Assembly (NCBI RefSeq): GCF_002443255.2
Contig: NW_019211457.1
Span: 22,945,709 to 23,009,708 of the forward strand
DNA: 64,000 nucleotides
Direction: 5' to 3'
Origin: Varroa destructor
Lineage: Eukaryota; Arthropoda; Arachnida; Mesostigmata; Varroidae
In this document: in pieces, positions 1 through 11,482 of the stretch
Position numbering within the stretch: the stretch's first letter is position 1
Layout: each line of letters begins with the position of its first letter
Notes under the pieces: model-generated
Seen by the model: the letters and a program-made list of their open reading frames with translations, nothing else
Told to the model about the DNA's origin: nothing
Database searches by the model: none
Made by a program: the position numbers and the translations under genes

Positions 1-3000
1 TTTCGACCGAACCAGTCAAAAATTTATGCCTCGCATGGAATATGAATGGCAGAGGAGATAGACGCTTACGAGGTAATCAAGCCAACGCTTCCCTTGGTTA
101 GATGACAAGAAATAGATGTCTCCTTATGTTTCCGCGTGAATTGAATCAGCTCAATGAGAAAGTAGTTATTGTCGCAGGGACAACATAAGTCAGGTAAGCT
201 TATTGGAAAAAAGAAGGGGCGGTGTGCCGTGGAAGAGAAGATTAAGGCCCAAAAAACACCATAATCTATTTTCATCTCTAAGGACATCTGCCAGCTTAAT
301 CTTTTAACTATAATCTTCTATCCCAAAGGTTCTATGAGCCAAAGAGGAGACGAGATGACGGCTTTTCTCTTCAAGGACGCTTTCTGGCACGGCAGTTCTC
401 TCATACTCATAAACTAGCTAGTGGGACAGTGAGGATTATGTTGCTGCTGTTGTTGTTGTTGTTGTTATTATTATCGTCGTGCATATCGTTTACTATTGAT
501 TAAAAAACAGGCAGACTGCTAATCGGCTCACTTCAACCTAGACCTTAATGCTGGGGCGAACGGATCTTTGGAAAGATCTACTAAGGACAAATTCAGAGTA
601 TGTGATGCAATTATTCCAATAAAGAGTTTGTTTGAAATTTTTCTACTGGGCCTTATTTTGGATGCGTATTTACTCGGATTTAATGTTTTACACATATCGG
701 TTTAAATTAAGCGACTTTCCGTAAATCCTAAAAGGGACACGTCTCAATTCTACCTTCGCGAGTTGGAAGTAATAATAATGACGATCAAAATGAAATTTAT
801 AATTATTAATAAGCAACATATCGGAAGCTCGCTTATTGTAATGTCCTACCCTTTAGGACTGTGCATGGAGGAATTCATAACTGGCTTGGGATGTGCGCAG
901 TGAATTCAAGCGCCGTCCAATTAGAAGTGTCTTACCTTAGGTAGCGGTTTCCACCACCTACCTACAACTAATAGGTAGAGTCTCGACCGTATCAATTTTA
1001 TACATACTTGCCAAATCTTGTGTTATCTAAACAGTCGACTTGCCATGAAATATAGGTAATATTTGCTCTTATAAACTGCTGGGTTGGCGTCCAACCTTGG
1101 TTAACCTTACTATACACGTCTTCCCACTATCGTAGGTTTGTTGAGTTTTACTTACCACACGGCGTGCACTCGCCGTCATGCGCTAAATGGCGGATTTGCC
1201 TTTTATCGTCTACGCGTCAAGCGGTAACTTCAGATTCGTGTATTTTCTTAGCTATTTTTCCCATTTCGCTAATGTGTGGGCTCTCTGATTTTGCGTCTCT
1301 ACAAACACCGTATGGTTTCCTCTCTCGTAAAAGTAACCGCTTCGGCATCGGTTAGCACAGCAAATCCATGAGTAGCGTGTTATGATCGAGAGGACGTGAC
1401 GTCTCTACTGTTTCAGCGTGCGTCCGTTATTGGGAGGACGTTGAGCATTGAATGAGTTGATGAGTGCGCGTACATTTTACGCACGTATCCTGTTATGTAA
1501 GCTAAAAACACAACGTTCAGAAAGTTCATAGGTGACTCCACTTGAGTACGTTTCGGTCGCCTGAGTGTCTTAACACGCCAATACGGGGAAAGGTTGTTTA
1601 GATAATACATATGTATGTACATATATGTATACACTGGCGAATCGTGGTAGCCCTCTATCACTGTTGCTATTACTGTCATTAACGTTTTTGCGATGCTTTA
1701 CTTTTTAAAAATAATAACCATGGCTGTATCGCTCTTAAACCTTAATGTTATGTAGTACTACAAAACGTACGTAACGAGAGTACGGTCAAAGAAGCTACGG
1801 TAAGACTATAAACACTTGCTGGAATAGCTTGTTAGTCCTCAATTATGTGCTCCCTCTATATTTCGAGTTTTATGTCTAGTATCGCGGTTAGACATTTCAT
1901 TAGACGGGTGGCTTCCAACTAGGCACGAAGTGTGTCTCTGCCCGGATTTGCACCTAGATCACAACGTGGCCCTAAGATTTGCAGGCTACCCATTAACCTA
2001 TCACGGGGACAACCATATAGGGTACTAATGATGATAAATCCATATTCGTTTGTCAGGATTGGTGTCGCTCGGCGTTCCCTTAAGTCGACCAGTACCCTAG
2101 CGAAAGTGGTCCACTTCTTCAATTCCATTGCCGTTTATCGTGTTTGAAGGCAGGATAAGTTTCGGCTGACTAGAGGCGGTTGAAGTGGAAGGAATTACAG
2201 ACGGTCGTACCTTTTACGTCCTAAGACATGGAAACCTAAGAAAAGATGTGGAAACCTTTAGTAATGCAACGAGGAAAAGGGGCAGCGAAGGAGCTCTTAA
2301 TATGACATACGGTTATCGCCAGATGGAACGTTGTCCAAAGGAAAAGTTCGCCTGAACAGGCGAGAAAGGAAAGGAAGGAGACCGTATATGATGTATTTTT
2401 TTCTAAGTGCACTATCTGCGTAGACCTTGTGTCCCGTCGCTGGCCCCTGTAGTCCCCAAGAAAAAAAATTGCCATAAGTGCCGTTTACGTCTCTTGCGCA
2501 GAGAGTTCTCTGGTCGCGTACTATGAGAATTTTATCAAACACCTTTTTTATTTTTCTTAATGAAAAGAATACAACTAAATGGAATTAGATATATTAGGTT
2601 TGTGACGTTTGCAAGGCGTTAAGGCAAAGTGCATTTTAAGTTTAGCATGAGGGATCCTATCAGTAACGGGGACTCGCTGTTCACATTCGAATTATTTGAC
2701 TGGAGATAGACATTGATAGGATACCCGAGACTCGAACCTATTTGGCACGCCGACATGGCCCTTAGTGTGTAGTAAGTGGCTTAATCTTGTAATAGGATGA
2801 CGGGAATGTCGCATTGAAAGAACATGCGAAATTAGAATGCCTAGTAGTCGTATATAATCAGCTAGTATATATATACTATATATTTATGGCCGCTTATTAA
2901 GAGTCATTTCAAAGAATTACTAATATTTGCTTTGTATCAGTAAAAAAAAGTAAAAAAAAGAGTACGTATTTAGTTACGGAATATCAAGGGCTGTGCTGTT

Positions 3001-3379
3001 GTATGTCAAGGGATCAATGCTAAAAGACATTTCACAGTAGTGGCAAGGTCTTTTTTAAAAATCGACTGCCTCACACGAGTGGTAGGTAGTCCAGCTTACT
3101 TTTAAGCAATATCTCGGTCTATTATAGCCCACATTGAAAGTTTCGACTCGCAGTCTTATAGTGCTCGCTACCTCTCGGCTTTTCGAGCTGTCAGAAACCA
3201 AGTAATCATTGAATGTACAGATATGTAGAGGTATACGCTGTCTCAATATGCTGTCATTCAATAGGATATTGCTACATTTTCATCACGATGGTTTACCAAA
3301 GAGGGGTTTACGTACCTGCATCTCCCTTTTCCTCTCCACATCTTTTTACTTATCTGAGTCTTTCTCTTCATCCTCACAT
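1..3379. other. No gene recognised; noncoding-looking DNA
   Basis: Mixed-composition sequence with stops frequent in all six frames. It contains a TTG-type microsatellite near 441, an A-rich patch near 2941-2960 with two runs of seven or eight A separated by GT, and a short (AT)n stretch with dyad symmetry near 2865-2885. The frames on the two strands at 1919-2147 overlap each other and look like the result of local composition. I see no RNA gene or mobile element. Confidence 0.6.
438..503 (+). other. TTG/CTG microsatellite inside a 21-codon ATG frame
   Basis: The run at 441-474 consists of TTG, CTG and TTA triplets, followed by TCG TCG. Read from the ATG at 438 it gives Met, eleven Leu, then Ser-Ser-Cys and six further residues before a TAA at 501. 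This is the shape of a secretory signal peptide (hydrophobic core, then small residues), but a trinucleotide microsatellite read in one frame produces the same thing. No donor site of convincing quality follows. I treat it as a microsatellite. Confidence 0.6.
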
Positions 3380-3421
3380 CTCCCCTTAGTACGGTTTTTA
3401 GTACTCCCCTTAGTACGGTTT
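3380..3421. repeat. Short tandem duplication, 18-bp identical core, 24-bp period
   Basis: The 18-bp string CTCCCCTTAGTACGGTTT occurs at 3380-3397 and again, exactly, at 3404-3421. A 6-bp spacer separates the copies, so the period is 24 bp. The second copy runs into an A-rich tract at 3423-3430. An exact 18-bp match this close is not expected by chance and most likely reflects slippage or a local duplication. It lies within overlapping short frames on both strands that I do not regard as genes. Confidence 0.85.
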
Positions 3422-3933
3422 CAAAAAAAATAAAACACGAGACCATACGTTAGAGAAACGTATTGCTGTAAAATGAAAGAAGTAGGCGAAACAAAGCTAT
3501 TCTATACATCCTTCCTACCTAAAACTGAAAGATGTGTCTAATAAATTAAATAGAAAGATCGCACAGATGAAAGGAGCGTCGAAGTCAAAATCTCTATTTG
3601 TTTCAATACGCTGCGTTCTACCGAGCTCTAAAAACGTCTTTGCTACTGAAATTTCTTGCGCTACGGATAGCAACTCGTAATCGTTTTGGTATGAAACTAT
3701 TGGACTGATGAAAATATGAGGGATGCGATTTGGCAAGTTTCGCAGACGACGGCGCACATAGGCGTGCGCACTTGATACGCGTATGTATAGTACGACCAGT
3801 TCAGCGATAGCAAGATAAATACCCCTGGTGGTCGGCTGCTGCTGCCGCCGCCAAAACATCCCTACCAAGACAAATTATACATTTCAACGTATTCCCGCGC
3901 TGTAGAAGCAGTGGAGGGGGGCTCGTGTGAGAG

Positions 3934-4287
3934 ATGCTGGCAAGGCAGATCGAGCTTTTAAGTGTCGTGCGAAGACATCTCAACTCGTTCTTGCTTGGAC
4001 AGCCACCGAGGCTCCTCATCGACGCCTCCCTACAGCAGCTATCTTTTGCTGTTGCCGGTGTTATGCAATGCACTTCAAACCGGCTCGTGCTATCTGGGCC
4101 TAGCTGTCATTTTTCATTTCAGATGTCAGCTTGGCGGACACAGCTGTCTGCTGTTAGCGGCAAACAATTCTGTTTTGCAGACGGCAGAAATGGCACACAA
4201 TTGGTGGAAGATAGAAGGAAGCGGCAGAAGGCGCAGGCGAATTCAATGTGCTTGTTCTTGAATAAGTACCTAAAGGCAGGCAGTTGA
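3934..4287 (+). CDS. Unassigned 117-codon ATG frame in a GC-rich patch
   Basis: This is one of the longest ATG-initiated forward frames in the window (ATG at 3934, G at -3). The product would be basic and rich in Leu and Arg, with an Arg/Lys cluster near residues 92-98, no clear signal peptide and no motif I recognise. The patch at about 3720-4430 is richer in GC than its flanks and has CTG/CAG-type runs near 3836-3852. That lowers stop frequency on every frame: long frames are also open here in another forward frame (3962-4261) and on the reverse strand (3801-4073, 4119-4307, 4154-4393). This many-frame openness is the signature of composition, not selection. The patch could equally be a promoter or 5' untranslated region. 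Confidence 0.12.
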   Translation: MLARQIELLSVVRRHLNSFLLGQPPRLLIDASLQQLSFAVAGVMQCTSNRLVLSGPSCHFSFQMSAWRTQLSAVSGKQFCFADGRNGTQLVEDRRKRQKAQANSMCLFLNKYLKAGS

Positions 4288-6489
4288 CACTTGACGAAAG
4301 CAAGCAAAACTTGAATATAAAGATACAGCAGTTAACCGAAGAAGTCAGCTGCCGTACATTAGGATGAGCTGGTGGAATACAATAGGCAAACACGACAAGG
4401 GCTCAGAGAGTACGAAGTGAAAAGTGTAAACAATGGATATCAGTAGAAACAGCACCAAGGAGATATGCTGAAAATCATGCAAACCATCAAGCGAAAAATG
4501 TCTTGAGAACCTTCAAACTTATATCTTGCAATACTCGTTCGAAGATCACAACCGAAGGCCCAAGAAGATATTTCATTGCTATATTTAAAGGCTAATTTCT
4601 ATAGCCACCGAGATCATGTCGACCTAACTTTTATTTGGTTTTGCAAAATGAAGGGCGTTTTTTGATGGTCACAGCAGCGGATTGTTCCGGGCAAGGTATG
4701 TTAAGATCCGTAAGAGCTGTTGTATCGGAATCGCTTTAGATCGATCTTGTTCATGATTTAGTCTTGTTAATTCGTTTTAAACGATTATTTGTCGCTCCGC
4801 TATTCGATTGCATCGCTTCTTCTTACATTATCGTGCATATATGAAAATGGATATGAACGTAGATGAATCGTCCCCGTTATAGCGCAGAAGATAACGTATT
4901 TGCGTATCACGTTTAGACGCACGTAGTGGTCGAAGTTTAAATCGAGCGTAGACGAACTTCATTCGATACTGGTAATGAGACGCGTGAATCAATGATGGTT
5001 CTGAACATAAAATTCGAAAAACTCCTTTTCGACGTTTATGATACAAATGTGCGGGCGTGATTTCTTGCTTCTCTTGATGTGTCGTTCGATACGATCCTCT
5101 GCTTTAGGAGGCTTCGTGTCATTTGATTAACAGACACTCGCTTATTTTTATTTATTTTCAATTCGATATTAACGTCAACAGTGTTTTTCCCATACACTAT
5201 GTTATCGGGACGGCCGACAACCGTCAACCATGCATAAGGACAGGCATCTCTTGAATATAACAAAGGTGTGTGTACATATAGACAATGGTGTAAAGACGTA
5301 ATTTTGTCGAAGTAAAAGAATATGGTAGACAACACGGAATCGTTACTTGTGTAAGATGGTGATCTACTCGAACGATCGTTAGTGTATAACGTTATCCATT
5401 TTGCATCTGCTGTACCATTTCACCGAAAATTCTTCAGGAGCAAATAAGTACAATGGAGGATTGTAATACACGTCAACTAGTATAATGCTTTTGAACAAGA
5501 GTCTGTTTCATTCATCAGTCCGTTATGGCACCATAAACCCAAAACTACGTCCCATTTTTGCGTTGTCGCTGATGTAAGATTAGTTAGAAAAGACTCCTAG
5601 GACGTTTTTAAAACCCAGATAGACTGATGCTCTGTTATGAAAATTCCTTGTAGATATACCAAGAATGGGAAAGATGGGACGTTACCGAACATTTTAAGAA
5701 GCAGAAAGAAGAGGTTACCTCGTTAATCGAACGGAACTTGGCACTCAAACAGCATTGACACTCATTGTAGACCGAAAGTAAATCAGAGAAATTGGTTTAG
5801 TCAGCATCAGTTTGAACGGTATTTACTCCCCAGTGCTTGATGCGATGGTAAAGTCTAGACTGGGTCTAATTTTGGAGTTGTTTCAAGCTACGCCTTGAAC
5901 ATGCTAACGCCCGCCAATCAGTGTTGACTACTTGAGATAAAAGGAATTTGAAACGTGCTCAGCTGTTTTGACCAAAGATATCTAGCAGCTTCCGCTAAAG
6001 ATGGATTATGAACTCTGAGGGACACTGTATATTGCAAAGCTAGGTATGCCGTCCTAAAAACCTTGCCGTTCGCCACTTTTAGATTATAGCTACTGAGCGT
6101 CGATCAAAGACACTTTTGCTCTGACAATACGTTCGCTTAGGGACACTAAATCATAGTTTTGCACTGGGTGCCTGGATTCCCTGCAAACTATTTTCCCAGG
6201 TCCTTCTATACACGAACATTTAATCTAATTTAAAGCATAGAATGAGTGCAGTTTCGTAAAACACTTAGTCTGTAGTTAGATTGTCTGAAAAATTGGCGTG
6301 AACTGTAGAAGGCTAGAATCCTTGATATTATGCTTGTCTTTAAATAGGACATTTCACCTAAGATGACTAAGGGACGACTGTAAATTCGTTCGTTTTCATT
6401 TGGCATAGCAAACACGTAAAAAGGTGACTAAATGGCGAAATATAGAAATTAATAAAAAGTATACATAATTTAGTATTGCTGTTTTACAG
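4288..6489. other. No gene recognised
   Basis: The GC-rich patch fades by about 4430 into ordinary AT-leaning sequence. Two reverse frames at 4828-5335 (72 and 99 codons) have no recognisable content, alternative-start problems and no splice-like borders worth noting. A pyrimidine-rich stretch ending in TTTTACAG lies at the right edge (AG at 6488-6489) and is discussed with the candidate exon that follows. Confidence 0.6.
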
Positions 6490-6676
6490 GTGTAAGTTAA
6501 AGTTTGCTAAAATGCTCAGTTCCATTTACGCATGCCTTTGTATAACTCGCTGTTATAAAAACGGTCGAATTCGCACACGCGCAAAAAACACCTTAGCTAC
6601 TTTGAACGAAGACCTTTCCAAAATCCTCAGCAATAGGTGGTATAACGAGTTTACTGAAGTCATGACTATGGCAAAG
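6490..6676 (+). CDS. Candidate exon 1 of a possible two-exon gene piece
   Basis: An open frame begins after a plausible splice acceptor (TTGCTGTTTTACAG, AG at 6488-6489). It also contains an ATG at 6512, so it could be either internal or the first coding exon. It runs to AAG at 6674-6676, directly before GTAATA, an acceptable donor. The encoded stretch is basic at first (several Lys and Arg) and then looks helical, with Leu spacing and a Trp-Tyr pair before the donor. If joined in phase 0 to the exon at 6820 it removes a 143-nt intron and stays in frame. Unspliced, the frame continues to a TAA at 6791, so splicing is my inference and not visible fact. I recognise no catalytic motif. Confidence 0.2.
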
Positions 6677-6819
6677 GTAATAGACCCATTTGCCCCACGA
6701 GATTTAATAAGAACCGCAAATTCCGCCAACTGCGACTTGTACAATGTTCCGGTCACGCAAAATGCAAATCCGGTCTCTACGACGTGTGTATAATTCAGTC
6801 CGCCGGTCTCGAAGTACAG

Positions 6820-6968
6820 GCGGAGACAGTTACGCAGCTAGCGTCAGAAATGGAGAAAATTAAGTTCGTACCAATCGGACTATTATCTCTCGTGGCTTTG
6901 CTGAACTTCAACGACCGAGATGCAGCTGCCGCCCACAAAATGGCTGCAGTCGACTCAGCTGAGGCCAA
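6820..6968 (+). CDS. Candidate exon 2; helical, faintly Sec31/SRA1-like
   Basis: The frame opens after GAAGTACAG (AG at 6818-6819) and reaches GTAAGC at 6969, a good donor match, just before an in-frame TAA. The peptide starts AETVTQLASEMEKI and has a later segment LLSLVALLNFNDRDAAAAHK. About 60% of third codon positions are G or C, above the roughly 40% background. The order of Leu-rich helix, Asp-Ala-Ala and His recalls the C-terminal helical domain shared by COPII coat subunit Sec31 and SRA1, which I compared only from memory. The resemblance is weak and a few residues out of register. A possible following exon near 7093-7182 ends with a Lys-Arg-Leu-Ile stretch, also seen at that place in SRA1, but I cannot fix the junction. 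Confidence 0.22.
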
Positions 6969-6972
6969 GTAA

Positions 6973-9600
6973 GCAAACTATCTATTGCCTGTAGACGACG
7001 AAGACACCGGCTGTGGTTTTTGCCCGTTTCGCATCTTTCAGTTAAATTTTCTTGTTTTTAGCCTTGAATTTTTTTTCTTATTGAATGCCTACTTAATACA
7101 GTGGACTTCGTTGCGAAGCTACTTGGATGTGATGGAATTATCCTTTCATTTAGCAAAGCGGCTCATAGGGGTAATAGAGTAGAGGTGATAAAACCGTTAC
7201 AGAATAATAACAGACCTGCAAGGAAGGGAGGCATTATTATATGTCTTTAGTAAATATTCGTAAAATTAAGGTTTTATCCTCAGATTTCCTTGGCTTCGTC
7301 ACCACCTCAAATGCCCATGGTTCAATTTATTGCTCATCAAAGAGACACCGTGCAGAAAATAGAATTTCTTTTCGTTATCAAACGATTCTGTTTCTGCTGA
7401 AAGCAAGGTCTCATCAATTTAGGATGAAACTTTACCAGGCCAGCATAAAATCCCTCTAGGTAAACCTGTCATCGAATCTGTTCCGCTGCTTGTCTACAAC
7501 TACTCCATTTGTTAATATTTACATTATTTTTCCTATTATCAAGAAGGGCTGGAAATTGGGTAAGGTAACCAGTTTCGGAGTACGCTTTCAGATATGATAT
7601 TTACTGTTAGTCTGTTCCAAGCGGTTCAACTAGGTATCGTATCGATGTGGCAAAAAATTGCAAACAGAGAAACATCTCTGTTGTGTAACATTGCCAGGTG
7701 CGTTCGGATGCACGTATCGCGGACGCATTTTCTGTTGTCGTTTAGCATAAAGCTCTAAAGAAGAAAGAAATTTTTTAACCCGACTAAGTTTATCATTTTG
7801 TTTGGCTGGTGACGACTGGCCAAATAACTTTCATGGCCCAGCCAAACGAATCAATAACGCTGAACGTGAAGTAGCCATAATGGGTTTATCATTAATCTAT
7901 CGAACTAAATAGGCTAGCCTACCGTACTTTAAAGTGGCATTGTCGGTATGAGAAGAAAAAATGGAAATTTTGGTCGGGAACTTCATAGTGAGGCATATTC
8001 ATTAAGTTAAACATTAAAACTGCAAAAAACTTTCGGAAGACTGCTATGTTCTATTGGTTTGAAACGAACGTCTTTTTTTCTCCAGTTCAACAGTCTCCTT
8101 TATATTACATAAATCAAATTATTCGTCTAAAAGAAATCATATTTTTTTTGTTTTCATTAGAGGTCTAGTGCTAGCCGTATGTACGAAGGACATAATAATC
8201 TGCAATACGGTTGTTGAGCATTTAAGATAAGGTTTGCTTTGATTTAAGTACTACTTTTGTTGGAACATATCATGGTGTCGCTTCATCACCCGCCATACAA
8301 TGGCCAGAATGCTCAATTTTTATATGTAGTAAATAGAACCTTTGCATTAGGCTAAGCAATTGGTAAGACGGAAGGTATTTGAACTTCTTAAACATTCAGG
8401 CAGCCTTCTGGCACAGACCATTCAGCTGGCAGTCGAATGTCTCCTACAGGCAAATCCTTCTTTAGAGAAAATAGGACATAGGCAAGCTGGTTGTTCTATC
8501 GAATAGATTGCGTTGGCTTTAAAACATATACATCGCTCGTTTCTCTTAATGAGTGCGAGGTTTCCCATGGGATTGATCCCTGCTGCTTCTAGACTTTACT
8601 CGACAGAAGTTTCGTCGGGCCATTTACGGCAGCCTGTTCGGTTCGGGTAACTCAGCGTTTAATCTCATAGTCTTCTAACCATAGAAAGTGGTCTGAAATC
8701 TAGAAAAAAAAAAGTTTTACGTCCTGTGCCAGTAGCGTTAAGTACAGATTCGGGCTCCTAGCAGTCCTTCCTAGCACGAAACAAATTGTGTGTCTATATT
8801 CGGTTTGGAACCTAGACTGCCCACATGGACCTAGATTTAGTGCTAGGCGAACATGTTACTGCTGTAGCTCTGTCGCGAAGATAACAACAGGATTTAGTAC
8901 CAGATAATTTACCTCGATTTCCTGTAAAATGGTAATATGTCCACCGCAGGTTTGCTCTGCTGCCATCTATATACCCACGGTGAATAGATCTCAAACTTGA
9001 AAGGGTTCCTCTATCGAAAATCTGCATTATTTATTATTGCCCAACCCCTAAACAACTGAAATTGGGCGGATACTACAACGATTAACTTGAGGTGGATAAT
9101 ATATTATCATGTAAGCCCTAGGCAAACATATCCAAGGGCTAATTCACGCACTACATATCTTTCTGATAGTTTGCATAAATTAATTTCAGTTCAAGCCAGC
9201 TGCTTCTACAGTCTTCTGCTGCTCTCGCTACTACTCTTTCAAAGTAGTTCGTTCCCGTTCTGCTCGTCCGCTTGTTGTAGAACCACTCACCTCAAATGGG
9301 TTTTCTATTTATACGGCACGTAGTTATTGTTTCGGCTATGGCTACTGCTCCTGTTACGCTTTCACTTTTATTACTTTTGCTTTAGCGAATTGTGACAGTC
9401 TAGCCCAGGTCCTATCTGGACTTCCTATCGCTGAGCTATCTTAGCTATTTTTGCGGATCCCATCGGAGAATTGCACGAAGCCGAATGGAAGGATTCTCTG
9501 GAAAGACGTCTCTAAAAATTGAATGCGAGAATCGAGTTGCTGAGTTCCGCAGTTTGTCGTGAAATGAGAACAAGTAAATGACTAACACGAAGATGAGCAT
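6973..9600. other. No gene recognised; one inverted repeat
   Basis: T-rich sequence with pyrimidine tracts at 7040-7082 follows the candidate exon, as expected for an intron, but nothing confirms one. Short frames at 6985-7182 and 7241-7459 lack distinguishing features. Inverted 10-mers at 7800-7847 are listed separately. A10 at 8703-8712 is a simple homopolymer. The rest holds nothing I can support. Confidence 0.55.
7800..7847. repeat. Inverted repeat, 10-bp arms
   Basis: GTTTGGCTGG at 7800-7809 and CCAGCCAAAC at 7838-7847 are perfect reverse complements separated by 28 nt. Short GGCC-type complementarity continues inside the spacer. A 10-bp perfect pair at this range is close to what chance gives in 64 kb, so this is recorded as a structure only. 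Confidence 0.6.
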
Positions 9601-9840
9601 TTATGGCGCTCGGAGTTTCGAGAACACATTAAACACCCAATTCATCATGGCATCAGGCAAACGAACCGAAAAGACAGGCTGGCGACTTTCACAACTGTCT
9701 TTTCTTCGACTTGATTTTGGTCCGAAACTCCCAGGCGGCTTACTATAGCGACCACAGTAAGGAACGGTGGTCACGTTTTGACGAGTAAGCGTTCTGTCTA
9801 CTGGAGACCGCGAAGCCTCCCAGTCTGCTCTTGTTCCCAT
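9601..9840 (-). CDS. Unassigned 79-codon frame with a strong start context
   Basis: On the reverse strand the ATG (9838-9840) sits in ACCATGG, the best vertebrate-type Kozak match I noticed. The product starts MGTRADWEASRSPVDRT, is rich in Arg, Ser and Pro up to about residue 55, and then turns hydrophobic near its end (Met-Met, Trp, Val-Phe). I recognise no domain, no signal peptide and no membrane segment. It faces away from the frame starting at 9926, with 85 bp of GC-rich sequence between the two ATGs, an arrangement seen at bidirectional promoters. The frame is short enough to be chance, and the local GC content helps keep it open. Confidence 0.18.
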   Translation of the reverse strand: MGTRADWEASRSPVDRTLTRQNVTTVPYCGRYSKPPGSFGPKSSRRKDSCESRQPVFSVRLPDAMMNWVFNVFSKLRAP

Positions 9841-9871
9841 GGTCCTCGGCTCCTTGGCCTGGTGGCCCGTC

Positions 9872-9885
9872 AGGCCTGCAGGCCT
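9872..9885. repeat. 14-bp perfect palindrome
   Basis: AGGCCTGCAGGCCT reads the same on both strands. It lies in the GC-rich gap between the two diverging ATG frames (9840 on the reverse strand, 9926 on the forward strand). It could be a binding site for a dimeric protein in a shared promoter. It could also be chance in a GGCC-rich patch, since GGCC and GGCCT recur at 9857-9867. Confidence 0.75.
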
Positions 9886-9925
9886 ACAAACAACCCGCCG
9901 CTTAACTTACTTTTTCCACTAGCCG

Positions 9926-10162
9926 ATGTCTGAGCCGAAAGCGAAAGGAACAGGCGGCTTCTCGTCACCCAGTTTCAGTCAGAATAGTATTTTTTCCTTG
10001 TCACAGGGCCTCCTATGGCCTCCTAGCCATGGTTTATTGGTACTCCTTTCTCATTTGCTGCTGCTGCAGCCACCGTTAGCCCTAGTTGTTGGCTGCAAAT
10101 TGTGCAGCTACCACCGCCTGTACAGCCCCACTAAGACGTTTCTTTTATTACTACATTATTAA
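9926..10162 (+). CDS. Unassigned 78-codon frame diverging from its neighbour
   Basis: The ATG at 9926 gives a hydrophilic start (MSEPKAKGTGGF) that looks like a genuine N-terminus. After about residue 12 the frame becomes Ser-rich, then Leu-rich from about residue 28, which may mean that only the first few codons are coding. CTG-type repeats near 10058-10066 supply part of the Leu. No family is recognised. Its start context is weaker than that of the reverse-strand frame at 9840. Confidence 0.12.
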   Translation: MSEPKAKGTGGFSSPSFSQNSIFSLSQGLLWPPSHGLLVLLSHLLLLQPPLALVVGCKLCSYHRLYSPTKTFLLLLHY

Positions 10163-11482
10163 CAAGCCGCACGCCGGGTAGGTAACAGCGGCGGCTGTCG
10201 ACTTATTCCCGTCGCCACTGCAGCGGCAGTCTTGATCCTGCGTTCGAATGTGCGTGTGTGTGTGAATTTTCGAAGTTGCTCCTTCCCACTTCACAAAGTT
10301 CAGACTATTCGGATTCTTCAAGCAACGTTTCTATATTCGACCGTTTTCTACCCGTCTGTCCACCTGATAGCCCCAGCTTCCCTGAAAAATTTCACACTGT
10401 ACCCTTTCGAAGCTACCACATAAAGGTGAAAAAAGTGGACTAGTAGCAGAGTTCTCTACAAGTCCTGGCTACCTCGTCTATTGTAAACTTGCCTCCACCC
10501 CACACCATGCGTCCTGTACTACACTGCGTATATTAAGCGCAAATTACTACAGTTAGTTACGATACCAATGCAAACTGACAGAATACACTCGTATCATCGT
10601 CCGCAGTCGACGACACGTGTCTGGCTCTGTAGATGCCACACCTCGTCATCTCCTATAGCATTATATATAATATCGGCAATGGGCAATCGCAAAATTCTGT
10701 TTATTATGGGGCGTTAAGTACACTGTATGAACATCTGCTTCGTATTGGTTATTTTATTTAGTGATACGAAAAATGTTTGTTAAAGTTGCGTTTTTATCAT
10801 ATATTTGTTAATATACACACATGAGTTTATTTATAAATTTAAGTTTAAAAGCTTTTAGAAGATACCTGTATCCTTTCTAAACTAAATGTCTAAGGTATAA
10901 GTGAGCAGGCCTCTAATTAGAGAAGAAGACCCACCATGTGGACAACTTGAACTTTTTTTCAAAAGTCTAAGTGCTAAAATTACAATATAGTTATATGGTA
11001 GAGAAGTCTCACAACGTACCTCTAATAAAGAAACATTAATATGCAGCATTTTCTACTATTTATTCATTTACATTTCTGACACTATTTACAGTAATATAGC
11101 GGGCATATAAGTCAGATTCTCTTACTAAAAGTAGGATCAATATGTTTGAAAGCATCGGATTGACCCACAATAAAGCAGTTTCATTTGAATTGTTTATTTT
11201 CTAGATTGTCGGCCTAGTTTTTATGGCCCACAAACTGGATTGTAGCAAAATCTTAATATGAAGGCAAAATTTCGAATGCTAGGACACTTAGACTAACGGC
11301 TAACTAGGTCATATTGTAAACTTCGTTAACACATATAATTCCAGAGTTGTAAAAAACGATGGCCCTAAAGCTTCCTGCGAGCCTTCCCTACTACGTCTAA
11401 ATAAGCTATTCTGAGCAATAGGCTTATATCGATAAAGAATGATTACCTGAACTATTATTTATAGATTATTATCAATAGAATT
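10163..11482. other. GC-rich patch edge, then AT-rich noncoding-looking DNA
   Basis: GC-rich sequence continues to about 10260 and includes a GTGTGTGTG run near 10250-10263. GACACGTGTC at 10612-10621 is a 10-bp palindrome containing an E-box-type CACGTG core. From about 10660 the sequence becomes clearly AT-rich with many stops. I see no gene. Confidence 0.55.

Noticed and set aside
2725..2741. Reverse-strand GGTTCGAGTCT string resembling a tRNA B box
   Set aside because: The bases around it do not form a T-arm stem, and no A box or acceptor stem lies at the right distance. Similar TTCGA/TTCAA strings at 28010, 29590, 46425, 49804 and 57295 failed the same test.
3801..4393. Five overlapping open frames on both strands
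   Set aside because: Simultaneous openness in several frames follows from the local GC richness and lack of stops. I kept only the ATG-initiated 117-codon frame, at low confidence.
9455..9464. GGATCCCATC, identical to a conserved 5S rRNA stretch
   Set aside because: The flanking sequence does not match 5S rRNA and the 10-bp match is explicable by chance.
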